Positions 56,959-64,000 of a DNA stretch of 64,000 nucleotides are shown piece by piece (within the stretch, counting starts at the first letter, position 1; each line of letters opens with the position of its first letter). The notes beneath the pieces are model-generated. The model searched no databases. It had not been told where the DNA came from and saw nothing but the letters and a program-made list of their open reading frames with translations. Location: contig NZ_QGGH01000006.1 in assembly GCF_003148495.1 (NCBI RefSeq), positions 248,001 through 312,000 on the forward strand, written 5' to 3'. The DNA comes from Mesorhizobium loti. Its GTDB lineage: Bacteria; Pseudomonadota; Alphaproteobacteria; Rhizobiales; Rhizobiaceae. The translations under genes were made by a program, and so were the position numbers.

Positions 56959-58113
56959 CTATCCACCACGGACAGAGGGATGCCAAAACGTGACGGCTCT
57001 TTCGACAAGAGCGACCACGCCATAAAAGACCGAACCCGCAAGTGCTGCAACTGCGATTTCGGCCCAGACCATGTCGATGTTCATCCGCCCGACCTCGGTC
57101 GAGATACGGAAGCCCATGCCGACGACAGGCGTGCCGAAGAACTCGGCGACGATGGCGCCGATCAGCGCCAGCGTCGAGTTGATCTTCAGCGCGTTGAAGA
57201 TGAAGGGGGCGGCTGCCGGCAACCTGAGCTTCAGCAGAGTCTGCCAGTAACCGGACGCATAGGTGCGCATCAGGTCGCGCTCCATGTGACCGGAGGCGGC
57301 AAGGCCGGCGACCGTGTTCACCAGCATCGGGAAGAAGGTCATGATGATGACCACCGCCGCCTTGGACTGCCAGTCGAAACCGAACCACATCACCATGATC
57401 GGTGCGACGCCGATGATCGGCAGCGCCGAGACCATATTGCCGATCGGCAAAAGGCCGCGCCGCAGGAACGGCACGCGGTCGGCAAGCACGGCGGTGATGA
57501 AGCCGGCGCCGCTGCCCACGACATAGCCGAAGATCACCGCCTTGAAGATGGTCTGCCGCACATCGGCGCCGAGCACCGGCAGCGAGCTGGCGATGCGCGC
57601 GCCGATGGCGCTTGGCGGCGGCAAAAGGATGAAAGGGATGCCGGCGCCGCGCGTCACTGCTTCCCAGATGATCAGGATCCAGGCGCCGAAGATGGCCGGG
57701 ATGATCAGCCGCAGCGCGGTCCGAGCCCAGTTCGCCATCGGGCGAATGCCCGACAGCACCGCCACGCAGCGCCAGCCAAGCAGCCAGGCAGCCGCGAGCA
57801 GCAGGAAATACGGTGCCCGTGCCTGACCTTCGAAGCCGGCGATACCACCGATCAGCAGCCAGGCGACGAGATGCGCGCCGATGAAAAGCACGACAGCTTC
57901 GACGATGGACGGTATTCTGGCCATCGAGATCAAAGCAGTGAGAAGCAGCGCGCCGAAGATCAGCCAGCTCGTCGCCGCATAGGGATATATCAACGTCCCT
58001 GCAGGCTGCGCCAGCGGATCCACTTTCGGCGCGGCGATCGCACCGAGCGCCACTGCGATCAGGCACAGCACGATCGCCAGTACTGCTTGCCAGGAGGGTT
58101 TCAGCCAGTTCAT
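56959..58113 (-). CDS. ABC transporter permease with extra N-terminal membrane domain
   Basis: 384 aa. An N-terminal region of four to five membrane segments (about residues 10-130) precedes a standard BPD_transp_1 domain. The EAA-like coupling loop reads MERDLMRTYASGYWQTLLKLRLPAAAPFIF (in parts). The extra domain makes it longer than usual. It overlaps the next permease gene by ATGA and would form the channel with it. Confidence 0.9.
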   Translation of the reverse strand: MNWLKPSWQAVLAIVLCLIAVALGAIAAPKVDPLAQPAGTLIYPYAATSWLIFGALLLTALISMARIPSIVEAVVLFIGAHLVAWLLIGGIAGFEGQARAPYFLLLAAAWLLGWRCVAVLSGIRPMANWARTALRLIIPAIFGAWILIIWEAVTRGAGIPFILLPPPSAIGARIASSLPVLGADVRQTIFKAVIFGYVVGSGAGFITAVLADRVPFLRRGLLPIGNMVSALPIIGVAPIMVMWFGFDWQSKAAVVIIMTFFPMLVNTVAGLAASGHMERDLMRTYASGYWQTLLKLRLPAAAPFIFNALKINSTLALIGAIVAEFFGTPVVGMGFRISTEVGRMNIDMVWAEIAVAALAGSVFYGVVALVERAVTFWHPSVRGG

Positions 58114-58988
58114 GCCGGCCTCCCGCCCATCGCGCGGTCAACGATACGCCCGGCAATGCCGACCACCATGACCAGAAGTGCGGCCACCATCGAACCGGCG
58201 ACCAGCGCCGACCAGATGTCGATGGACTGGCTGTAATAGGCACCGGCCAACAGCTTGGCGCCGATGCCGGCGACAGCGCCGGTCGGCAGTTCGCCGACGA
58301 TTGCACCGACCAGGCTTGCCGCCACCGCAACCTTCATCGAGGTGAACAGGAACGGCACCGAGGCTGGCACGCGCAATTTCCAGAAGGTCTGCGCACGACT
58401 CGCATTGTAGGTGTGCATCAGGTCGAGATGCATGATCTCGGGCGAACGCAGGCCCTTCACCATGCCCACCGTCACCGGGAAGAACGACAGATAGGTCGAG
58501 ATCATCGCCTTCGGGACCAGGCCAGTGACGCCGACCGCCGCCAGCACGACGATGATCATCGGCGCCACCGCCAGGATGGGAATGGTCTGCGAGGCGATGA
58601 TCCACGGCATCAGGCTGCGGTCGAGCGTCGCCACATGCACGATGCCGACAGCAATGATGATGCCGAGCGCCGTGCCGAAAGCAAAGCCGAGCAGCGTCGA
58701 CGACAGCGTCACCCAGGCATTGTAGACGAGGCTGCGGTTCGAGGTGACGGGCCGCAGGAAGGTGTTTTCGAAGAAGTTCACCGCCACCTGATGCGGCGCC
58801 GGCAGCGTCGGCTTCGGCTGCGCCAGCGTCTTGCCGATGAATTCGCTCAAAGTATGTGTTTCGCCGGCGCGGCGATCGAGATCGCGCTGGAACGGCGTGT
58901 TGAGGATGACAGCGAAGACATACCAGAGCACGATCACCCCAGCGAGGATCGAGGTGACAGGGATAAGCTTGTCGCGGAAGGTGTCCAT
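58110..58988 (-). CDS. ABC transporter permease
   Basis: 292 aa BPD_transp_1 permease with six or so membrane segments. The coupling loop HTYNASRAQTFWKLRVPASVPF fits. Its start ATG lies directly after the stop codon of the DUF559 gene (TAAATG), and the likely ribosome binding site GAGGG is inside that gene's last codons. In an uninterrupted operon it would directly follow the ATPase gene. Confidence 0.9.
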   Translation of the reverse strand: MDTFRDKLIPVTSILAGVIVLWYVFAVILNTPFQRDLDRRAGETHTLSEFIGKTLAQPKPTLPAPHQVAVNFFENTFLRPVTSNRSLVYNAWVTLSSTLLGFAFGTALGIIIAVGIVHVATLDRSLMPWIIASQTIPILAVAPMIIVVLAAVGVTGLVPKAMISTYLSFFPVTVGMVKGLRSPEIMHLDLMHTYNASRAQTFWKLRVPASVPFLFTSMKVAVAASLVGAIVGELPTGAVAGIGAKLLAGAYYSQSIDIWSALVAGSMVAALLVMVVGIAGRIVDRAMGGRPA

Positions 58989-59525
58989 TTAGCGGCCCTC
59001 GCCGGACGAGCGCCCTCCTCTCCCCAACGGGGAGAGGGTGGCCGGAGCGAAGCGGAGGTCGGGTGAGGGGGTAGAAATCTTTCCGTCCAGGCACGCCAAG
59101 ATCGTATCCAGGACCGTTCGGCGTTCGGCCAAAACTTCATGGTTCCAGAACCGCAGAACCGAATAACCTTGTCCGTTCAGCCAAGCTGTCCTGGCAGGGT
59201 TAGTAGGAGAATCTGCGTGCTGACTACCGTCAAGTTCGACAATCAGGCCTACCTCGCGACAAATAAAATCCGCGATGAAAGGTCCGAGCGGCACCTGCCG
59301 CACAAATTTGTAACCGTTGAGATGACGTCCTCTCAGTTCGCCCCAAAGCCTGTATTCAGCCTCGGTCTCGTCAACCCGCAGCCTTCGGGCGCGAGCGGTT
59401 GCCCCGACCTTTCTTTTGGTCGGATCCGTCGGCGCCGCCCCCTCACCCGACCTCCGCTTCGCTCCGGCCACCCTCTCCCCGTTGGGGAGAGGAGGAGCCT
59501 CATCCTGCCCTCGCTCAATCATCAT
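58989..59525 (-). CDS. DUF559 endonuclease-like protein on a repeat-flanked cassette
   Basis: 178 aa. The central part (about residues 40-150) is a DUF559 (Vsr/PD-(D/E)XK-like) domain: FVRQVPLGPFIADFICREVGLIVELDGSQH (in parts), with the catalytic-type D...ExD, and RTAWLNGQGYSVLRFWNHEVL. The N- and C-terminal codons come from two copies of a 57-bp repeat in opposite orientation. The start ATG (59525 or 59522) overlaps the ATPase stop; the stop touches the permease start, so the cassette looks fitted into the operon. Confidence 0.8.
   Translation of the reverse strand: MMIERGQDEAPPLPNGERVAGAKRRSGEGAAPTDPTKRKVGATARARRLRVDETEAEYRLWGELRGRHLNGYKFVRQVPLGPFIADFICREVGLIVELDGSQHADSPTNPARTAWLNGQGYSVLRFWNHEVLAERRTVLDTILACLDGKISTPSPDLRFAPATLSPLGRGGRSSGEGR
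59015..59071. repeat. Left copy of 57-bp inverted repeat (REP-like)
   Basis: Begins CTCCTCTCCCCAACGGGGAG, with an internal palindrome CTCTCCCC-AACG-GGGAGAG, and ends GGTCGGGTGAGGGGG. It matches 59438-59494 base for base in the opposite orientation. Confidence 0.92.
59438..59494. repeat. Right copy of 57-bp inverted repeat (REP-like)
   Basis: Exact reverse complement of 59015-59071; the two copies enclose 366 bp that hold the conserved DUF559 core. Similar words (CTCTCCCC-GTTG-GGGAGAG) are common in rhizobial REP elements. Confidence 0.92.
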
Positions 59526-60306
59526 AGCTATGCCCTGCCCGCAGACCATCGCGCACGCGCGCTGCGATCGCCAAAAACTCAGGCGTCTCGCGGATGTCCA
59601 GCGGTCGCTGCTTCGGCAGCGTCGATTCGATGATGTCGCTGACACGGCCCGGACGCGGCGACATGACGACGATGCGCGTCGACAGATACACCGCTTCGGG
59701 GATGGAGTGGGTGACGAAGCAGATGGTCTTGTTGGTGCGCCCCCACAGCTCCAGCAATTGCTCATTGAGGTGGTCGCGCACGATCTCGTCCAGCGCGCCG
59801 AACGGCTCGTCCATCAGCAGGAGATCGGCGTCGAAGGCCAGCGCACGGGCGATCGAGGCGCGCTGCTGCATGCCGCCCGAGAGCTGCCAGGGATATTTCT
59901 TCTCGAATCCCCTAAGGTTGACGAGATCGAGCGTGCGCTTGATCCGCTCCACCTGCTCCGCCTTGGACAGGCCCATGATCTCCAGCGGCAGCCCGACATT
60001 GCGCTCGATGGTCCGCCACGGAAACAGCGCCGCCGCCTGGAAGACATAGCCGTAGGCGCGTTTCTCCCGCGCCTGTTCTGCTGTCATGCCGTTGACCGAA
60101 ATGGTTCCCGAGGTCGGCTTCTCCAGATCGGCGATGACGCGCAGCAGCGTGGTCTTGCCGCAGCCCGAAGGCCCGATGAAGGAGACGAACTCACCCTTGC
60201 CGATGGTGAGATCGACATTGGACAGCGCCTGCACCGGCCCGTCATTGGTCTGGAAGGTCAGTCCGAGTTTGCTTGCCGCGACGACGGCTGGCGAAGTCCC
60301 TGTCAT
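59515..60306 (-). CDS. ABC transporter ATP-binding protein (nitrate/sulfonate/taurine type)
   Basis: 263 aa. Walker A GPSGCGKTT, signature LSGGMQQR, Walker B LLLMDEPFGALD and the H-loop FVTHSIPEAV are all intact, in the spacing of SsuB/TauB-like ATPases. ATG 60306 gives MTGTSPAVVAASKLGL; earlier codons lack support. First gene of the transporter operon, now separated from its permeases by the DUF559 cassette. Confidence 0.92.
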   Translation of the reverse strand: MTGTSPAVVAASKLGLTFQTNDGPVQALSNVDLTIGKGEFVSFIGPSGCGKTTLLRVIADLEKPTSGTISVNGMTAEQAREKRAYGYVFQAAALFPWRTIERNVGLPLEIMGLSKAEQVERIKRTLDLVNLRGFEKKYPWQLSGGMQQRASIARALAFDADLLLMDEPFGALDEIVRDHLNEQLLELWGRTNKTICFVTHSIPEAVYLSTRIVVMSPRPGRVSDIIESTLPKQRPLDIRETPEFLAIAARVRDGLRAGHSYDD

Positions 60307-60436
60307 CGGCTGCCGCCTGCCTGTTCCCGCCCCTGCGGTGCCGGCTGGAATCCGATTGCTTTTATCGCGATGTTGTTTTCCACTCGCCCTGTCCCATTGG
60401 TCTTGTCCCACGCAATCGACGCCCGGAGTTTCCCCG

Positions 60437-60841
60437 ATGTCGCCCAAACCCACTTGTCATCTTATCCGCCCTGAAAGCACTTATGAAGGCAAGCAGGGAT
60501 TGACCTATTTCGCCGGCATCGCCACGGAGACCGTCGGCTCCTCCGGCATCTGCATGCACTTGCTCACCTTGCCGCCCGGCGCCCGCGCCAAGGCGCACAT
60601 GCACGAAAGCCATGAGACGGCGATCTACGTCCTCTCCGGCGAGGTCCACACCTGGTATGGCGACCGGCTGGAGCATCATATCGTCGTCAAGGCCGGTGAC
60701 CTCTTCTACATTCCCGCCGGCGTCCCGCATCTGCCGGCCAATCTGAGCGGCGCCCCGTCCTCGGCCGTCATTGCCCGCACCGATCCCAACGAACAGGAAA
60801 GCGTCGTCCTGCTGCCGGAACTGGACGCGCTGGTCGCCTGA
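60437..60841 (+). CDS. Cupin-domain protein
   Basis: 134 aa, single cupin: PPGARAKAHMHESHETAIYVLSGE (cupin motif 1, with the metal-ligand His, His and Glu) and GDLFYIPAGVPHLPANLS (motif 2). Probably a metal-binding isomerase or dioxygenase-like protein of unknown substrate. It is read away from the transporter operon, from ATG 60437 after GGAGTTTCCCCG. Confidence 0.85.
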   Translation: MSPKPTCHLIRPESTYEGKQGLTYFAGIATETVGSSGICMHLLTLPPGARAKAHMHESHETAIYVLSGEVHTWYGDRLEHHIVVKAGDLFYIPAGVPHLPANLSGAPSSAVIARTDPNEQESVVLLPELDALVA

Positions 60842-60858
60842 CGCTGACGGGATCGCTG

Positions 60859-61236
60859 TCATTTGCACCGCGAAACTTCCCCCATGACGTTGCCGTCCTC
60901 ATCGGCGATCGTCAGCTTCTTGGCGTTCTTAGCGCTGTGCTTGATGGTAAACTTTGTCGGCTCCTGTCCCTCTTCGCCTTCCGCCTCACACGTCGCTGTC
61001 ACCACGATCGATCCGTCAGCCTGCGCTTGCGTCTTCGTGAACGTGCAGGCGCTGGCGGCGGTGATCAATTCCTTGTCGGTCAAAAGCAGCATCTGATCGG
61101 CGGCGACTTCCTGGCCGTTGCGGTTGATGCAGCCATATTTGTCGCCATAGGGTTTCGACAGATCGATACCGGCCGCCGAAGCCTGGCCGGCCGCCAACAC
61201 AAAAACCATCGCAACAGAAAAACAAAAACCACGCAT
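60859..61236 (-). CDS. Secreted four-cysteine protein, paralogue 1
   Basis: 125 aa. Signal peptide to about residue 22 (ASA-A). The mature part has four cysteines in YGCINRNG, SACTF, ATCEAEGEEG and the C-terminal SRCK. The neighbour at 61259 has the same four positions (GC, GCRF, TCSAEGEAG, SCL) and the same length, so the two are tandem duplicates. No named family recognised. Both lie downstream of the dihydropyrimidinase gene. Confidence 0.75.
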   Translation of the reverse strand: MRGFCFSVAMVFVLAAGQASAAGIDLSKPYGDKYGCINRNGQEVAADQMLLLTDKELITAASACTFTKTQAQADGSIVVTATCEAEGEEGQEPTKFTIKHSAKNAKKLTIADEDGNVMGEVSRCK

Positions 61237-61258
61237 GCTCACCCCCCAATGCCCAACG

Positions 61259-61636
61259 TTACAAACATGATTGCAGCGGCCCCATTTCCTCAAGGCCTGG
61301 AATGGTGACGAAGAAACCATCCTCTCCCTTGTTGGTGACCACGACGGTTTCGATTGTCGTTCCCGCCTCGCCCTCGGCGGAACAGGTCGAAGTCAGCGAT
61401 TGTGCGCCCAGCACCGGCGTCAATTGCTGCGCGAACCGGCAGCCGCTGCCATAGGTCTCGATGCCTTCAGCCGTCAGCACGATATAGGCATCGCTATCCT
61501 GATAACCGGCCTTGACGCCGGCACAGCCGACATCATTGCCCCAGGAGCCGGCCAGCACGCCGCCTGCTGCTACCGGGCTGGCGACACTTGCCGCCAAGAC
61601 CAACGAAATGAGCGCGGCCGAACGCGCCAAGCTCAA
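61259..61636 (-). CDS. Secreted four-cysteine protein, paralogue 2 (TTG start)
   Basis: 125 aa, beginning with TTG at 61636 that overlaps the hydA stop as TTGA; no ATG or GTG gives a complete signal peptide. The signal is LSLARSAALISLVLAASVASPVAA, cleaved about residue 24. Cysteines lie in DVGCAGV, GSGCRF, TSTCSAEGEAG and the final QSCL. Translational coupling to hydA is likely. Function unknown; see the paralogue at 60859. Confidence 0.72.
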   Translation of the reverse strand: MSLARSAALISLVLAASVASPVAAGGVLAGSWGNDVGCAGVKAGYQDSDAYIVLTAEGIETYGSGCRFAQQLTPVLGAQSLTSTCSAEGEAGTTIETVVVTNKGEDGFFVTIPGLEEMGPLQSCL

Positions 61637-63084
61637 ACCCCGGTCGCCGGGATACCGGTGCGTTCCACCTTGCGGGGCGCGGAAATCTCTTTCCACCTCG
61701 ACAGCGCCCGGTTGACCGCCGCATTCGGCTCGCGGCCGACGAACTCGCCATGACCGGGCTTGGCCTTGACCTCGGCCTCCTGGATCGACAGTTCGCCGCG
61801 CGAGAACACGAAGCGCGGCAGGCCGGTCACCTCGAACCCTTCGAAGACATTGTAGTCGATGACGGACTGCTGCTTCTTCGAGGAAATCTTCTTCTTCCGC
61901 TTCGGATCCCAGACGACGATGTCGGCATCCGCGCCTTCGACGATGGCGCCCTTCTTCGGATACATGTTGAGGATCTTGGCGATGTTGGTCGAGGTCACCG
62001 CGACGAACTCGTTCATCGTCAGCCGGCCGGTGTTGACGCCCGTCGTCCACAGCACCGGCATGCGGTCTTCAAGCCCGCCGGTGCCGTTCGGGATCTTGGT
62101 GAAATCGCCGACGCCGTTGCGCTTCTGCTTGGTGGTGAAAGCGCAATGGTCGGTCGCCACCACCTGCAGCGAGCCCGCCTGCAGGCCGGCCCACAGCGAA
62201 TCCTGGTGCCATTTGTTGCGGAAGGGCGGGCTCATCACGCGGCGCGCCGCATGATCCCAGTCCTTGTCGAAATACTCGCTCTCGTCCAGCGTCAGGTGCT
62301 GGATCAGCGGTTCGCCGAACACCCGCATGCCCTTCTGGCGCGCCCGGCGGATCGCCTCATGGCTCTGCTCGCAGGAGACATGCACGACATAGAGCGGCAC
62401 GCCTGCCATGTCGGCGATCATGATGGCGCGGTTGGTCGCCTCGCCTTCCACCTCAGGCGGTCGCGAATAGGCGTGGCCCTCGGGACCGTTGTTGCCGGCG
62501 GCCAGCAGCTTCTGCGACAGGGCAGCAACGACGTCGCCATTCTCGGCATGCACCAGCGGCAGCGCGCCAAGGTCGGCGCAGCGCTGGAACGACGCGTACA
62601 TCTCGTCGTCATCGACCATCAGCGCGCCCTTGTAGGCCATGAAATGCTTGAACGAGGTGATGCCCTTGTCGACGACAGTGGCCATCTCGTCGAACACCTG
62701 CTTGCCCCACCAGGTGATCGCCATGTGGAAGGAATAGTCGCACGACGCCTTCGAGGTCTTGTTGTCCCACATCTGCAAGGCTTCGAGCAGCGACTGCTGC
62801 GGCGCCGGCAGGCAGAAATCGACCACCATGGTGGTGCCGCCGGCAAGCGCTGCACGCGTGCCGGATTCGAAATCATCGGCCGAATAGGTGCCCATGAATG
62901 GCATTTCGAGATGCGTGTGCGGGTCGATGCCGCCCGGCATGACGTAGCAGCCGGCGGCGTCGAACTCGTGGTCGCCATGCAGGTTGGAGCCGATGGCGAC
63001 GATCTTGCCATGCTGCATCAGCACATCGGCCTTCCACGTGCGGTCGGCGGTGACGATGGTGCCGTTCTTGATGACTTTGGTCAT
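61633..63084 (-). CDS. hydA: Dihydropyrimidinase (D-hydantoinase)
   Basis: Zinc amidohydrolase that opens dihydrouracil, dihydrothymine or hydantoins. The 483 aa protein has DPHTHLEMPFMG (first metal ligands), the carboxylated lysine region SFKHFMAYKG, HAENGD, VHVSCEQ and ATDHCAF, the full binuclear set. ATG 63084 gives MTKVIKNGTIVTADRTWKADV. Beside the carbamoyl amidohydrolase at 63149 it forms the reductive pyrimidine or hydantoin degradation pair. Confidence 0.93.
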   Translation of the reverse strand: MTKVIKNGTIVTADRTWKADVLMQHGKIVAIGSNLHGDHEFDAAGCYVMPGGIDPHTHLEMPFMGTYSADDFESGTRAALAGGTTMVVDFCLPAPQQSLLEALQMWDNKTSKASCDYSFHMAITWWGKQVFDEMATVVDKGITSFKHFMAYKGALMVDDDEMYASFQRCADLGALPLVHAENGDVVAALSQKLLAAGNNGPEGHAYSRPPEVEGEATNRAIMIADMAGVPLYVVHVSCEQSHEAIRRARQKGMRVFGEPLIQHLTLDESEYFDKDWDHAARRVMSPPFRNKWHQDSLWAGLQAGSLQVVATDHCAFTTKQKRNGVGDFTKIPNGTGGLEDRMPVLWTTGVNTGRLTMNEFVAVTSTNIAKILNMYPKKGAIVEGADADIVVWDPKRKKKISSKKQQSVIDYNVFEGFEVTGLPRFVFSRGELSIQEAEVKAKPGHGEFVGREPNAAVNRALSRWKEISAPRKVERTGIPATGV

Positions 63085-63148
63085 TTTTCTTGTTCCCTTG
63101 TTCTCTTCGCGCTTCTTTGCGAGCGGCGTTTGAATCCGGATCTTTGGT

Positions 63149-64000
63149 TCACTCCACGATGACAGCCGTCTCCACCACGGCATGGAACAGCACGTCGGCG
63201 CCAGCCGAGGCCCATTCCTTGGTGATCTCTTCCGCCTCGTTGTGGCTGAGCCCGTCGACGCAGGGGCACATCACCATGGCGGTGGGCGCGACGCGGTTGA
63301 TCCAGCAGGCGTCATGGCCGGCGCCGGAGACGATGTTGCGATGGGAATAGCCGAGGCGTTCGGCGGCATCGCGGATCGCCTTGACGCAACCAACATCGAA
63401 GGTCACGGGGTCGAAAGCGCCGACCTGCTCGATCTCGTACCGGATGTCGAGCGCTTCGCAGATCGTGTCGATACCTTCGCGGATGCGGCCGTCCATGGCA
63501 TCCAGCACTTCCTTTTCGGGCGAGCGGATGTCGATGGTGAAGACGGTGCGGCCGGCAATGATGTTGCGCGAGTTGGGAAACACCTCCATGTGGCCGACCG
63601 CGCCGACGGCGTCCGGCTGGTAGTCCATGGCGATCTCGTGCACCAGTTCGATCACCCGCGCCATGCCCAGCCCGGCATTGCGGCGCTTCGGCATCGGCGT
63701 CGAGCCGGTATGCGCTTCCTTGCCGGTCAGCGTCACCTGTAGCCATTTCAGGCCCTGGCCGTGGGTGACGACGCCGATGTCGATGCCCTCGTCCTCGAGG
63801 ATCGGACCCTGTTCGATATGCAGTTCGAAGAAGGCGTGGATCTTGCGCTCGCCGACCTTCTCGCTGCCTTTCCAGCCGATGCGCTCGAGCTCTTCGCCGA
63901 ATTTCTTGCCTTGCTTGTCGACATGCCCGTAGACATCGGCCTGCTCGAGCACGCCGGCGAACACACCGGACGCCATCATCGCCGGCGCGAAGCGCGCGCC
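63149..64000 (-). CDS. N-carbamoyl-L-amino acid hydrolase / beta-ureidopropionase family (5' end outside window)
   Basis: M20-family dinuclear zinc amidohydrolase (Zn-dependent, HyuC/allantoate amidohydrolase group). Visible: ELHIEQGPILEDEGIDIG, AHTGSTPMPKRRNAGLG, the dimerisation domain with GAVGHMEVFPNSRNIIAG, and GAGHDACWINR near the C-terminus. The frame is open through base 64000, so the N-terminus lies beyond the window. It completes the pathway started by hydA (carbamoyl-beta-alanine to beta-alanine), although allantoate is also possible. Confidence 0.9.
   Translation of the reverse strand, partial: GARFAPAMMASGVFAGVLEQADVYGHVDKQGKKFGEELERIGWKGSEKVGERKIHAFFELHIEQGPILEDEGIDIGVVTHGQGLKWLQVTLTGKEAHTGSTPMPKRRNAGLGMARVIELVHEIAMDYQPDAVGAVGHMEVFPNSRNIIAGRTVFTIDIRSPEKEVLDAMDGRIREGIDTICEALDIRYEIEQVGAFDPVTFDVGCVKAIRDAAERLGYSHRNIVSGAGHDACWINRVAPTAMVMCPCVDGLSHNEAEEITKEWASAGADVLFHAVVETAVIVE

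Noticed and set aside
60307..60436. TPP (THI element) riboswitch before the ThiY-like transporter operon
   Set aside because: None of the conserved CTGAGA or thi-box core words are present in this gap.

Overview
The window is GC-rich, densely coded DNA from an alphaproteobacterium of the order Hyphomicrobiales, most likely Mesorhizobium or a close relative. The evidence is the mraZ-to-ddl cell wall cluster with a meso-diaminopimelate-type MurE, a bacterial RNase P RNA, betaine-lipid genes (btaAB), a DUF2293 protein, and rhizobial-type palindromic intergenic repeats. No tRNA, rRNA, CRISPR array, prophage or classical insertion sequence was seen.

Region 1 (1-14507, all minus strand) is the division and cell wall cluster. 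In transcription order it is mraZ, rsmH, ftsL, ftsI, murE, murF, mraY, murD, ftsW, murG, murC, murB, then a gap of about 300 bp and the start of ddl. Most junctions are ATGA or TAATG overlaps, so the genes look translationally coupled. About 190 bp upstream of mraZ, TGGG boxes at 10-bp spacing overlap a probable promoter.

Region 2 (14900-30200) holds a PLP-dependent sulfur amino acid enzyme, the RNase P RNA and several wall-active enzymes: an SLT transglycosylase, an amidase next to a TerB/DnaJ protein, a GH25 lysozyme lipoprotein and an MltB-type transglycosylase. Between them lie a fused 5-oxoprolinase, btaA-btaB behind a good Pho box, a 3-hydroxyisobutyrate-dehydrogenase-like protein and a beta-lactamase-fold hydrolase.

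Region 3 (30200-50500) is mixed metabolism and regulation: an ornithine/lysine decarboxylase, a DMT exporter, a tiny membrane-protein gene, metF with an ArsR-methyltransferase fusion regulator, trmO, a class IV aminotransferase, an SDR, a MOSC protein, a TetR regulator divergent from a tautomerase and VOC pair, an ICMT-like methyltransferase, a KAS III homologue, tam, ettA, a membrane GGDEF protein, an RNase T2 and an alpha/beta hydrolase.

Region 4 (50500-64000) has a coupled CaiB-type CoA transferase and ThDP enzyme, a CHRD protein, and a methionine gamma-lyase-like enzyme divergent from an Lrp/AsnC regulator that is frameshifted here. An NMT1-type ABC transporter, dihydropyrimidinase and an N-carbamoyl amino acid hydrolase follow; together they suggest uptake and breakdown of pyrimidines or hydantoins. 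The transporter operon is interrupted by a DUF559 nuclease-like gene between perfect 57-bp inverted repeats, the most unusual structure in the window. Two small secreted four-cysteine paralogues sit inside the same block.

Start codons were moved inward from the longest open frame where an overlap, ribosome binding site or family length favoured it. All functions are read from motifs and family knowledge; no database search was run.
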